The notes beneath the pieces are model-generated. The model was not told the DNA's origin. It did not search any database and worked only from the letters and a program-made list of their open reading frames with translations. Below, one piece after another: positions 8,936-18,762 of a stretch of DNA of 21,725 bases. Position numbers and translations under genes: made by a program. Each line of letters begins with the position of its first letter. The stretch's first letter is position 1. Source of the stretch: Phoronis australis (lineage: Eukaryota; Phoronida; Phoronidae). The stretch lies in the NCBI GenBank assembly GCA_002633005.1, contig NMRA01000572.1, positions 112,809 to 134,533 of the forward strand, in the 5' to 3' direction.

Positions 8936-9456
8936 ACGACCACACTCGGTTGGTACATGACCAACGATTTTGGAAACTCCACTGACGTTATTTTGGAGGC
9001 ATTGTTTTGAATACTAGCAGATAGGGGCCATTGTTCCATGTCTGTTTAACACATGTTTATGTTAATGACTCACTCCTGACACCAAAATGGAACCGCCCAA
9101 CCACAAGCAACAGCTAAAGAAATCAATTTGTATTTAAGTGCAAGTCAAACATTCTTTCCACATTTACGTGTTGAACTCTTGATTTGCCTGTTGACTTTTT
9201 ACATGATGTGATTTTGCTTTTTTACTGGATGTGTTTTTCCATCATTATTTGCGCAGCCGACAGACCACCCCTATTGCCTAATAGTAGTATCATCCCATTG
9301 TTGAGCACCTGCTTTGAACAAATTCTGGGAGGTCGGTGTTAGCTGTTCAACACAGAAAGAAATATACAATGTATATAAAATGTTACATTGTTCAAATTAG
9401 GTTCAAAGTATTTAGAAGGAAGACCAGCTGTCAATCATTAGCATGTGTTTCGTTGC
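8936..9456. other. Unassigned spacer
   Basis: AT-rich, apparently unique sequence between the array and the Mutator-like element. No repeat end or credible exon was seen. Confidence 0.5.
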
Positions 9457-9465
9457 CAAAGTAAC

Positions 9466-10394
9466 TAGGCAATGACCATCGCCTCTGTTGGCCCGAACCA
9501 GAGGCGAGGCAGAGACTATAGGCACTCTGTACGCCGGAAGCTTTTCAGCGAATTATGCCTCGCACCGACTAAACCATCAAAGTCACGCTGTTAGAAATAC
9601 CTTTTGCGCATAGAGGAACACCTGAGGAGGTTGTCGATGTGTTTAATTCCTTCCAACTCGAACAAATACTCCCATTATCAAACTTTTTCTTCGAGCAGTC
9701 CCTATTTCAGTCCCCAAAATCGTGAACTCCCCATTTTTATACTGTGCACGCTCCAATTTTTACCGCGTACGCTAGGTGATGTGACTTCATGACCTCAATC
9801 TTTAAATAGGCCAAAGGTGAGCCATTGCGGTCTTGTCAGTCAAATGTTCGTTTCCAAAATGCCACCACTTATACTTGTCTTTAATTGGCATTACTTGAAA
9901 CTGATTGTATTTCAATGAATTATTGTTTGTATTTGATAAAAATAAATGCTGTTGATATGACATTTAATAGTCTTTGTGCACCTATTTGACATTTTAATGT
10001 TTAACAACACGGCAAATGCACGGCTGGTTCTCGGCAGCACGTACGCGAAGGGCGGGAACTTCAGCTTTCAAAGTTCGCCGGTAGGTCCGCAACTTCTGAC
10101 CTTCGGCCTGGTTAAAAAAATGAAAATGTTGATTTCACGATTTTGGGAACTGAAATAGGGACTGCTTGAAGAAAAAGTTTCATAACAGGAGTATTTGTTC
10201 GATTTGGAAGGAATTAAACACATCGACAACCTCCTAATGTGTTCCTCTATGCGCAAAAGGTATTTATAACAACGTGACTTTGATGGTTTAGTCGGTGCGA
10301 GGCATAATTCGCCGAAAAGCTTCCGGCGTACAGAGCACCTATAGCCTATGCATTGCCTCTGGTTCGGGCCAACAGAGGCGATGGTCATTGCCTA
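9466..10394. mobile_element. Non-autonomous Mutator-like element, 929 bp, with 261-bp terminal inverted repeats
   Basis: The left repeat 9466..9726 and the right repeat 10134..10394 are both 261 bp and align as reverse complements without length difference, at roughly 90 percent identity by eye. Both begin TAGGCAATGACCATCGCC from outside. Flanks CAAAGTAAC (9457..9465) and CAGGGTAAC (10395..10403) match at 7 of 9 positions, like an aged 9-bp target duplication. Long inverted repeats plus a 9-bp duplication are the usual signature of the Mutator superfamily; I infer the class from that alone. The 407-bp interior has no transposase frame, so mobility would have depended on an enzyme made elsewhere. 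Paired open frames in the two arms (9604.. + and 10068..10388 minus) are mirror images of the repeat, not genes. Confidence 0.82.
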
Positions 10395-10403
10395 CAGGGT
10401 AAC

Positions 10404-10774
10404 TAGAGGCAGCATATCTGTACAAAGTCACCTGCTTCCCATAGCAATACATGACGATCTAGCGTAGTCTTGCGTGATCTCACTTTTCTCTCAAGAAACT
10501 TGCCCTACTGAAAGCACGTCTATCTGTAAGAATACCTCAGTTCCACGACATGACGAGCAGTGACTGAGGTACGTAAAAACCCAATCACGCTCGGGATCAC
10601 GGGGCCACTGGCGTGTGCGCTATTCCACTTCAGGCCATCGAAGTCCGTTACTGCAATCCCTCGACGTATATTTTAACTGAAAGGCTTGAAGCCCGACGTC
10701 AGTGTAACTCCGTGAGGGTAAAATCGGTCCTTTGTGCAGCAAGCACCCACTCCGGACTTTTCAATAATTTCAAT
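10404..10774. other. Unassigned spacer
   Basis: Mixed-composition sequence with no recognised feature. A 78-codon frame (10613..10849, +) runs into the repeat remnant and has no recognisable domain. Confidence 0.45.
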
Positions 10775-10870
10775 TTTAACCGCCCATGCGTGGCTTACCG
10801 CCCACCCCCTGTTTTTTTAGATTCCCAATTTAAGCGCCCAGGGCGGTAACTCGGACGAGTACGGTAGTAC
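10775..10870 (+). repeat. Remnant of the TTAACCGCCCA repeat element (right-end type)
   Basis: Three spaced motifs (TTTTAACCGCCCATG, CTTACCGCCCACCCC, TTTAAGCGCCCAGGG) are followed by GGTAACTCGGACGAGTACGGTA. This arrangement matches the right end of the copy at 20410..20584, where the motifs are followed by a GTTAACCCGAACG...ACGGTA end. No left end is seen. Confidence 0.7.
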
Positions 10871-11637
10871 TCCAGTATGTTTGCTATATGTGTGTGGTGA
10901 AATACTCTCCATCATGAGAGTTTTCAGTGCCATCGTCTATTGATTATCTCTTGGGAGCTTATCAAGGTTTTGCCTGTGGTAGCTGATGTACGTAACATTG
11001 GTAAAATAGCTGATGGTAGTAGTTCTTGGTAAATGGATTAGAATTATTTCTCTGTGCTCTAAAGTGGTCCCAAGTGCTTGGGGAAGACAGAATGGATAGT
11101 GACTCATAACTTTCAGGTAGTCAACTGCCAACTGTATTGTAAGGGTAAATCTCATTGTTGCAACTAATTCTTATCAGTCAGCCTTTGTGATTCATTCAAA
11201 AACCATTAATTTGGTTCCGTTGAAACAATTGACATTGAGTGTAGCTTCAATTCAGTTTTTGTTTTAGGATTTCAGCTGTCATGTTGTCATAAATATTTGT
11301 GATTTCTTATCAGTGAATGTTAATATATAACTATATATCCATTACTTACTAACATTTTCTTTCATTAAAATTAATTTATGATTGTCAAATTCTTGATATC
11401 AAGATCAACTCCATCTAAAGCAAAGAAAGCTTTTGATTTTCTTCTCAAAACAAGTTTACAGAAAAATTGTTTCGAAAATTTTTTAATTAGGTTTAAAACC
11501 CAATTTATTTCACTGCTTATAATTTTCACATTTTGGCTTTGTGTTGTTTTCAGTATTCTGTGCATTTCATGTAAACCCTTTGGTATGCGTGAAAAGTTTG
11601 AAACATTATGTCAGTTAACTTTCTGTTTCTATTACAG
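10871..11637 (+). other. Probable intron upstream of the NKAIN exon
   Basis: AT-rich sequence without transposon ends. It closes with a pyrimidine-rich tract (AACTTTCTGTTTCTATTACAG) and the AG at 11636..11637. A possible branch-point context, CAGTTAAC, lies about 20 bases before the tract end. No first NKAIN exon, which would be a short Cys-rich N-terminus, was found upstream in the window. Confidence 0.5.
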
Positions 11638-11775
11638 CTTGCAACACTAGAACGGCAGGTGTTTGATTTCTTAGGCTACATGTGGGCGCCCATCATTGGC
11701 AACTTTCTGCAGATTATTTATGTCATCGTGGGGTTATTCGGTGCATTCCAGTACAGGCCGAAGTTTTTAATAGTG
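11638..11775 (+). CDS. NKAIN: Internal exon of an NKAIN-family gene (partial CDS, 46 codons)
   Basis: The exon follows a strong acceptor (TTTCTATTACAG) and ends before a strong donor (GTG|GTGAGTG), with phase 0 on both sides. It encodes LERQVFDFLGYMWAPIIGNF and then a hydrophobic stretch ending in FGAFQYRPKFLIV. From knowledge of the family, this corresponds to exon 2 of vertebrate NKAIN genes, whose protein reads LERQIFDFLGYQWAPI near the same place and has the same Gln|Leu intron position. The exon covers the loop after the first membrane segment and the second membrane segment (about residues 19 to 38 of the exon). NKAIN proteins are small four-pass membrane proteins, reported to bind the beta subunit of the Na+/K+ pump, mainly in neurons. 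The open frame continues into both introns (11608..11895), but the splice sites set the limits. Other exons are not in the window. I am sure of the family, not of the paralogue. Confidence 0.95.
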
Positions 11776-12110
11776 GTGAGTGCTTGCTATATAAAATGGT
11801 ACTCTTTACTCATTTCATATCATAATATAACTTCCAAGTCTTCCGCTATCAAAGTTTATTACAAATTACGGATTAATTTATTGATTGGGTTCTGACCATA
11901 GACATCTTAATACTATAGACCGGGCGCACGCACTACTGCAGCTGACAACTTGACGCCATATTGGAGAGTGTTACTAGTCACGTGACACGGCCGATCGCCG
12001 TATGAACAAACGGGGTAAATTGCTCTTTTCAAAGCGCGATATCTAACAAATAAAGAGGCAGAAGAGTGTGATTTTTTCTGGAAACATAAAAAACGTGATG
12101 TCACACTTAC

Positions 12111-12227
12111 ATGCGTTCTTTTAAGTGTCAATCAGTCGATAGGGAAACTGTCAAGCTAATAGAAGATCACAACCAGTGGCAAATTCTCGAATTGTCTGGG
12201 CGGCTGCTTGCTTGTTATCCATTGTGA
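12111..12227 (+). other. Short open frame with a consensus splice donor near the left end of the 3.1-kb unit
   Basis: Thirty-eight codons starting ATGCGTTCTTTTAAG read like protein (VDRETVKLIEDHNQW, ILELSGRLLACYP). A near-ideal donor, ATT|GTGAGTG, sits at 12223/12224, just before the stop. This fits a first coding exon of a degraded transposase, or a chance frame. No domain is recognised, and no matching acceptor with a continuing frame was found. Confidence 0.18.
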
Positions 12228-13011
12228 GTGTTTTATTTATTTTTTTTTTCAAGAGAAACCAGTAAGATTGCGCAAATTTATTATTTAATTCGTGTCGTTC
12301 GATGCAAATACATTATATCCAGAAGACGTGCTACTTACTTGGGATGTACTTTTGTTGTGCCCCAATAAGCCTTAGTTTTCAGTATTAGAAGGGTCTAAAT
12401 TTAATGGAAACAACTGTGAAAAATGACCTCATTGGAGTCATATAGATAAATGACAGGCTTTTAAAGTTCATTAGGGCGTTCTCCCGTTCCGTGACTTTAT
12501 CAGATGTACTGCGGTTGTGAGCGTGTGATATTCTTAATTTCGATTATATAGTCGGGCGATTTTGGTGATTCAAAAATTTTAAGCCTGACCAGTATTTGAT
12601 GGGGAATTCAGAAATGTCTCTGGTTTATGTTCAAACATTTTATAACTTAACTTATTTTTAACAGCACAACTCAGTGAGTCAATAAGATGTGATCTTATTG
12701 GAGATAAGAGCAACTATCGAACAAGAGAGAGTTGACACTCCAACCCTAATTGCCAGAACGGACTTGATCAGTTATCAGTGTAAGATATTGGCTACGGTGG
12801 TCATCTGTCCAACTTGTTCTATACAACCTAAACTAGTTAGACTAACTGGGAGAACTCCATGATGTCAAAAGCAAAGAACAGACTCCATTCCTCTGCTGTG
12901 CATCGCTCGGGATTGCCAATGGACAAATATTCTTCTCTCACGCACGGTATTCCTTTCTCACGGATCTGAAGTCGCCCCCGATCAAGCGCCAAGCACTTGT
13001 CGGGGTTTTAA

Positions 13012-13080
13012 AGTATCCCCACACCGTGTAATTGTAGTATCCCCACACCGTGTAATTGTAGTATCCCACACCGTGTAATT
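13012..13080 (+). repeat. 24-bp minisatellite, three copies
   Basis: AGTATCCCCACACCGTGTAA plus TTGT is repeated at 13012..13035 and 13036..13059, and partly at 13060..13080 with one C lost. The first two copies are identical. Confidence 0.93.
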
Positions 13081-13126
13081 ATGTGCTCACAAAGGGATCA
13101 CCTTGCTTCCACACATTATTTCGAAC

Positions 13127-13207
13127 CGTTCCTATCTCCTATCCATACCCGACTGTTCCTATCTCCTATCCATACCCGACCGTTCCTATCTCCTATCCAA
13201 CCCCGCC
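13127..13207 (+). repeat. 27-bp minisatellite, three copies
   Basis: Units 13127..13153, 13154..13180 and 13181..13207 share GTTCCTATCTCCTATCCA. The first two differ only at their first base, and the third diverges at its end (ACCCCGCC). It lies 46 bp after the 24-bp minisatellite; both are C-rich on this strand. Confidence 0.93.
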
Positions 13208-13710
13208 CTTAATCTGATATACGTACTGCGCGTCCCTCAGCCGCCGAGAAATTTAAAATGAATTCTTCTCCCACCCACACTTGACCTCAGTTCTCACATT
13301 TCCAAATTTGACTTTTATAGTAAGAAAACTTGGCTGCAATAGGAAGATTCTTAACATGTGGCCAAGTATTTTGGAATAGTCTAAATGCAGTTCAGTAGTC
13401 AGATATTATATCCTGGCACGAGCAGTGTAAAAATGGCCAGTTGCCAAGTTGGGCAACTGAACGAAAGACTGTTCGAAAAATTGTGATTGTTTTCGCTTCA
13501 GCTCAGCTTCCCCACATCATATTCCTGGTATGCACACTGTTCAGTTCTTTCACTCCCTAATTGCGGCATATATTGGAAAACAAGATTTCCCTTGCCGGAC
13601 GTTATTCAGGTGACCCCCAGACCTAAACATCCGCGTATCGAACATTGTTGAAAGATTGCCAATTGCGGGTATCATGTCTGCTTATCCCAACCCCCTGTTG
13701 CGGAGGAACT

Positions 13711-14107
13711 CAGTGGCGGATAGGGTGTCCAAGAGCCCCCTAAAATTCTCCCAGATTCTATTAAGCATTTCCGGGGTGCGAAAGTCCGACGGGCAAAATC
13801 CTGGCTAATACATGCGCGCACCTGGGGGGCTCAAATGAGCTCCCCCCTCCCCTATTTGACAAAGTGGGCAAAAAGGTCCTTCTTAGAGAAAAAAAGTCCG
13901 AGGAAACGAAACAAAAGTCCACAGGAATTTGTCACGAATGTGCAATGCACAGGTTGAACCTAACACCCGTACTCATCTTCTTGCTCCAGTTAAAGGTCCA
14001 CATTACCGCGAAATTCGAGCCCACCTCTATATTTTAGGCTCGGTGCGCCCATGTGATCCTCTGCCTTGCCCCCCCCTCCCCCAAACAAAATTCTGGATCC
14101 ACCCCTG
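13711..14107. mobile_element. Small hAT-like non-autonomous element, nested (about 397 bp)
   Basis: The left end is CAGTGGCGGATAGGG. The right end on the other strand is CAGGGGTGGATCCAGAATTT, preceded on the + strand by a C-rich run (14071..14084). Both fit the CAGNGGYGGAT terminus class of the element at 1..28. No convincing 8-bp duplication flanks it (GAGGAACT and GAACCATT), so age or a wrong boundary must be allowed for. At 13824..13847 six G, CTCA, AA, TGAG, CT, six C form a GC-rich hairpin. Confidence 0.45.
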
Positions 14108-14635
14108 GAACCATTGAACAATGACGGGACAGGTTTTCACGGATGTGAGGTCATTTTTTCATGGGCTAAAACTTCTTTACATTGAATTTAGACCTTGTGA
14201 AAAAACTAGCTGGGGACATTTTTCACAGGGTCATTATTTAATGCTATACCGGCTTAGTTGGGTATATTTCAACTCCGTTTCAAGTGAGAAATTCTGTATT
14301 TTGGGTATAGGTCGGATGCGCAATTCAGTCGTACAGGTTTGATATTTTGGTTACTGTGCACTTTACTTTTTTGCCAAGTTTTGAGTAACAAAACAAAGAG
14401 CTCGTAAGCAAACTGAGCAAATCCACAAAATTTCCAATATCAACTTTAACACTAGTGCAGATTTTGCAGGGATATGTTTGTTTTAATACAACAGAAGAAA
14501 TCTGATTTTGGAATAGTTATTAAGAAATGAGTGTATATTTTAACAGAGAATGCATTATTCACTTAGATGTACTGATTTTGATGGCTGGCAAGTAGATTCT
14601 GGGATCTTATTTTTCAGAACAAACAAAAATACATA

Positions 14636-14740
14636 TGATTGATACCAAATAAAATAAAATTAACAAACAGCATCATCATTGGATAACAGCATATGTTGGT
14701 CAATAATTATCTTTTAATTGGTCTTATATGGTATCAATCA
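14636..14740. repeat. 12-bp perfect inverted repeat, 105-bp span
   Basis: TGATTGATACCA (14636..14647) is the exact reverse complement of TGGTATCAATCA (14729..14740). AT-rich blocks just inside match weakly. It could be a mini-MITE or a chance pairing. Confidence 0.5.
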
Positions 14741-14777
14741 CCAAGACTGATGTGGAAACAACGTGTAATCGCTCCGC

Positions 14778-14942
14778 TTAAACTATGATGACAGAACATG
14801 AAAACCTAGTGGCAGCACCTCTAAACTCCATGGCCGAACCAAAAATACCCAGGACCAAAAAACTTGACTCTTTGGCTGCATAACACTGTGAGCCCGCCAA
14901 TTTTCTGACTGATGCCGTAGGGCTCCCAGTGTTTTCCGCCAT
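14778..14942 (-). other. Short open frame near the right end of the 3.1-kb unit
   Basis: On the minus strand AAAAATGGCGG gives a good start context for 54 codons (MAENTGSPTASVRKLAGSQC, then YAAKESSFLVLGIFGSAMEF, ending SVIIV). The small-residue-rich start is typical of eukaryotic N-termini. The frame faces into the 3.1-kb unit, so it may be the 5' end of a lost transposon gene. No family is recognised, and the MAENTG start may also be chance. Confidence 0.18.
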
Positions 14943-15194
14943 TTTTGTCCATTGTAACACTTTCCAATATGGCTGCATGTATCTGAGTGGCGCGCGCCCG
15001 GTCTATGTGATGTCTATGGTTCTGACTTTGAATTTTGTAGGAAAACATCTATTAAGAGCATGTTTGCGAATGGACCAGGCAGAGGGTGATAAACGCTATG
15101 TCACAGATTCATTTCATGTTTTTCCACGACTTCTCAGCAGATAAACAATATACAGTGTATAAACTTTGAAACACGATTTCAAAGTATAAGTTCA

Positions 15195-16958
15195 CAGGGC
15201 TCGACGCTATCAAAATCGCCAGGTCGCATTTTGCGACCTAGTCAAAATCCCAGGTCGCATTTTCAAAATCCAGCTCGCATTGATGAATGCCAGGTCGCAA
15301 GATTTTCCCGCCATTTTTACGCGCCAACATTATTTTTTAGATCACCGAGAAAATGTTTAGATGATGTTTTTAGTTGCAGCATTAAATACTCACAAATACC
15401 ATATCGCAAAATTGAGTTCGTTCATGCAGGTATGGCGTTACTCTTCTTCACGACCGCATTTGAAAGGCTCTAGAATGCAAGGCAAGTTGCCGACGTCAAA
15501 GTTGAATTAGTGCTCTCTAACTGAAACGAGTAGCTAAGTTTGCGATGTGAAAAGGGAGAAAATGCCGGTTGAAAAAGTATCCGCGATTTTGCTAGGTCTG
15601 ACCTGCTGCTGGCTGTCATCAAAGTCGTTAAAGAATCAAACTAACTCTGAGTGCAAATTCCCTCCTCTTTATGTTCGCAGCCCAAATTTTGCTACTTAAC
15701 TCGACCTTTGAAAAATATCTGTCGAAAAAAATCCATGAAACGATGCCTTAACCGAAAGACGTATTGGGATGCGCAGGAACAATTCAGTGCAAATTTCACA
15801 ACAAAAATTTGGAACTTATGCTGTTTGCTTACTCAACAATTACTTTTCCATGAAATGAATAGCCTCAAAATAATTCCTGACTCCGTGCGGGTTTCCATCT
15901 GGTAATTCGAGTTTGCTCCTCAATACCTTTCAAGTACTGGAAACATAGGTCAGTTACAAAACGACACGCATGTCACTAGTGTTAACGTTCTTTTGGAGGT
16001 ATGAAGCAAAGTTGGGATTTGGTTTTTTGAATTTGTTTTGTAAAATGAGAGTGACACACTACATAGGCTGCGTGTCAATTTTAGATCACGCGCGGTCGTT
16101 TGTAGTGCGCTATGATGGGCGCTAGCCTGAACTGCGGATGCTTATTGGAAATTCTCAAAAGTTGAGGGGGGACGCTTAGTAGATCAGTGAGTGCTTATTA
16201 TGAAACACTTCAAAGGTATGGTGTAGGCTTGTGCGTGAGCATAGTCGTTAACCTGAGTGTTTGCTGTAATAAGATATTAAAAGACTGCAATGGTAAGAAA
16301 TGTTATAATAATACGATACGAGGTAAACTCCATCTAGTAGGGGTGACTTTCTGGATATCGTTTCCACCTACACTGTAGTCATTTTAGCTACCCGGAATAA
16401 TTTTGTTTTAATTGCCCGCTTCAACCGGAACAAGATTGTATCTACGGCGACGGTGGGGTGTATGAATAGAAGAACAAAAAGTTCGCTTACCACAATTTTG
16501 CATCTAGAACTCGTTTAGTTTACAATAGCTAGATACGGGCATAGAATTATAGGGTTTAGGGAACATCGACCTCGGGAAACATCATCACAGGAAAATATCA
16601 GTTCTGGGTTATATCGGTCCTTGGCATTTGAACGTAGCGCCTACATGCACCGTAAGTTACGTTCAGTGCTCAAGGTGATACGATGGGCTCTGGGCGCCTA
16701 CTTACTCTAATTTTACCACTACATCACTGGTCCCGAGTAATTTTGAATTGGATTTGGCAACAGCCATATAACAGTCGGATTAACAAGAGTTGCTTTATAT
16801 TTGCCAGTTATCTGCCGAGAAGTGTAAAAACTCAGCTCGCATACGTTGGAAATTCCAGGTCGCATTTTGCGATTTGATACGTGCTGACAAAAATCTCAGC
16901 TCGCATTTCCAAATCTCAGGTCGCAAATGCGACCTGCAGGTCATTGTGTCGAGCCCTG
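15195..16958. mobile_element. DNA-transposon derivative with CAGGGCTCGAC ends and GTTCA duplication, 1764 bp
   Basis: The left end CAGGGCTCGACGC and the right end (other strand) CAGGGCTCGACAC are inverted. GTTCA lies directly outside on both sides (15190..15194 and 16959..16963). Next to each terminus is a palindrome, AGGTCGCA...TGCGACCT (15221..15239 and 16918..16935), and several GGTCGCA or GCTCGCA motifs. Ends of the form CAGGGCTCGA are known from hAT elements; a 5-bp rather than 8-bp duplication is atypical, so the class is tentative. The interior has only short frames (15231..15473, 15651..15905, 16187..16378), none with recognisable transposase motifs, so it is a non-autonomous or decayed copy. 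Confidence 0.72.
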
Positions 16959-17041
16959 GTTCATGTACGTTGGGTTCTAACTGCTAAGTCTTCGAGGTGC
17001 TTTAACAGCAAGACTACCAACTTTCTTGGGCAAAATCACAA

Positions 17042-17640
17042 GAGATATCTAAATGTGGTATTTGATCTAAGTGCTAATGAACTGACTCAGATATGACAAT
17101 CTTATGTTAGCTGTTCAAAATACAGGTGATCGTGCTTACATGTACCTCATCCCATACTGTACAGGTAACTCTTGAGTCTGTATATATAATGTCGGACCAC
17201 TTTAAAGTGATATTTAGTGCGGCTAGAATCTGGTTTAACACTCATCGCCCAGTTAATATATACAAAGTAGTATGGAAAACGTGAGATATCTAAATGTGTT
17301 AACAGATCTAAGTGCCAGTGAATTGGCTCAAGCATGACACTCCTTATGTTAACCGTTCAAAATACAGGTGACCTCCGCACCTCCCTTAACTCATCATCAC
17401 ACACGGTACAAATAACTCTCATTCTGCAAAAACAGTGTTGGAACAAATTAAAGTCAAAAATGATATTTAATGTTATTGTAGTCTGGTTTAACACGTCATC
17501 TAGTTAAGTGGTACAAAGTAGCATGGAAAAACAAGATATGTAAATGTGTTCTTTGATCTAATTGCCAGTGAAATGGTTCAAGTATGACATTCCCAAAGCT
17601 AACCTTTCAAAATACAAGGCCCTTCCCTTAATTTGTAATC
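17042..17640 (+). repeat. Tandem repeat of 241-250 bp, about 2.4 copies
   Basis: Units start at 17042 (GAGATATCTAAATGTGGT), 17283 (GAGATATCTAAATGTGTT) and 17533 (AAGATATGTAAATGTGTT). Shared blocks in order are GATCTAAGTGCCAGTGAA, a TATGTTAACCGTTCAAAATACAG-type block, TGATATTTA, TCTGGTTTAACAC and TACAAAGTAG(T/C)ATGGAAAA. The third copy stops near 17640. Copies are diverged, so the duplication is old. Confidence 0.85.
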
Positions 17641-18168
17641 ACATATACTCGCCAGTCTGCCTAGGTCACTACCTTTCCTCAAGCTTGTACATAAGTCAAC
17701 ACTCAGATAAGGCTTCACTTTTCAGTTAGGTGAGGTTGAGTGTAATATGAATTTGAAAGATGAAAAGTGAAATACCATCATCTTTAAGTAAATTGGACAA
17801 CAAGGTTTCAACCAGAACACTGACTAAATATCTTAAATTTTACTGATAATCACAACAAGTGTTTCTATATTGCATTTTGCATTTACCTCAGTTTCTGCAA
17901 TATCACATCAATAACAACTGGTTAAATCACTCAGACAAGCCAACAGATTCTATAATGCTCGGGTGAAGATGAAATCTGAATTATTCCTCGACATCACTGA
18001 CTGTCAACTTTATTATCTCCCTAACTTGACCATTTTCCAGCGCGGTTCAAGGCAGCCAAGCATGAAAAGAAACCTTTACCTGTTGTGGTGTCAGTCAGCC
18101 TTCCTCCCTAAACGGCTTATCCGTCTTCATCGCCTCTGCAGTTCTTTCAGGGTCTGCTTTGTTGTTCA
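17641..18168. other. Unassigned AT-rich spacer
   Basis: No repeat or transposon end was found. The 70-codon frame at 17963..18175 (+) is Leu/Arg-rich without a domain. On the other strand a short frame just inside 18170 reads NNKADPERTAEAMKTDKPF before a stop; it is protein-like but only about 25 codons. Confidence 0.4.
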
Positions 18169-18385
18169 ACCGTAAACGTTCGGGTTAACGCCCATGCTCA
18201 GTTAACCGCCCACCCACTACTTTAGGTGGATTTTCGATTTAACCGCCCAGTGCTCAGTTAAGCGCCCCCCTGCGATTTTTGATGATTTCCAGTTAAGCGC
18301 CCACCTCTCGGTTAAGCGCCCATCCCCGACTTTTAAAGAATGAAGGTTTATCGCCCAGTGCTAAGGAAATGAGCGATTCCCCGAC
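18169..18385 (+). repeat. Array of about seven TTAAGCGCCCA motifs, left-end copy
   Basis: After the inverted end come GTTAACGCCCATG, GTTAACCGCCCACCC, TTTAACCGCCCAGTG, GTTAAGCGCCCCCCTG, GTTAAGCGCCCACC, GTTAAGCGCCCATCCCC and TTTATCGCCCAGTG. They are spaced about 16-40 bp apart, and several are followed by a CGAYTTTT-like linker. Confidence 0.85.
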
Positions 18386-18762
18386 TTTTAGAAAAAGATC
18401 GATGATCACAATGAGCACAACGACGCCGGGCCTCCGAGACGGTGGTTTAGCAATGTGAATTACAATACAAGTAACGAGTTATTGTCTAGGGTCATGGACT
18501 CACTTCAAAATATAATACTTGAACGTTTTTTCACTTTATTTTCTTCCCATGTTTGCAAAGTTTAAGAACGCCGCCGGCGTCAAAACCTCCGTTTTCAGCG
18601 ACTTTGTCTGCCGCGCTGAGTTTCCGTTTGCAGTGCACTAGAAAAATCATATATTCGAAATAATAAGACCAGAGAAATGTGACAATGGTTTTGCCAACCC
18701 TCCAAATTCTATTAAGGTGGGAAGCTCTCGTACTTTGAGGAAATCTCACAACTCACAGAAAG

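Larger units (their letters stand above)
11896..15019. mobile_element. Composite DNA-transposon-like unit with inverted ends and TTCTGA duplication, 3124 bp
   Basis: The left end starts CCATAGACATC, then ATAGACCGGGCGCACGC. The right end, read inward on the other strand, starts CCATAGACATC, then ATAGACCGGGCGCGCGC, and both go on to a CATATTGGARAGTGTTAC block. The inverted ends are imperfect, about 75-85 bp. TTCTGA lies directly outside both ends (11890..11895 and 15020..15025). Because of the adjoining A and T, the duplication can be read as 6 bp or as 4 bp (TCTG). No transposase is recognised. Inside are two minisatellites, a probable nested hAT-like element and an inverted repeat, so much of the length may be secondary. 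Two short inward-facing frames near the ends are listed separately. The superfamily is undecided. Confidence 0.62.

Noticed and set aside
9604-10388. Two similar frames on opposite strands (RIEEHLRRLSMCLIPS at 9604 and RIEEHIRRLSMCLIPS on the minus strand)
   Set aside because: They are the two arms of the Mutator-like inverted repeat; similarity follows from the repeat, and the frames end in unrelated interior sequence.
11608-11895. Whole 95-codon frame around the NKAIN exon as one gene
   Set aside because: Only 11638..11775 matches the family; the remainder lies beyond the consensus acceptor and donor and is AT-rich intron.
12676-12705. Small palindrome AATAAGATGTGATCTTATT
   Set aside because: Eight-base arms in AT-rich sequence are expected by chance, and no partner or context supports a function.
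14121-14342. 73-codon + frame just after the small hAT-like element
   Set aside because: No recognisable domain, no splice signals, and it is in mobile-element sequence.
18531-18749. 72-codon minus-strand frame
   Set aside because: It opens from a GTG, not an ATG, shows no domain and ends in a Lys-rich tail from A/T-rich DNA.
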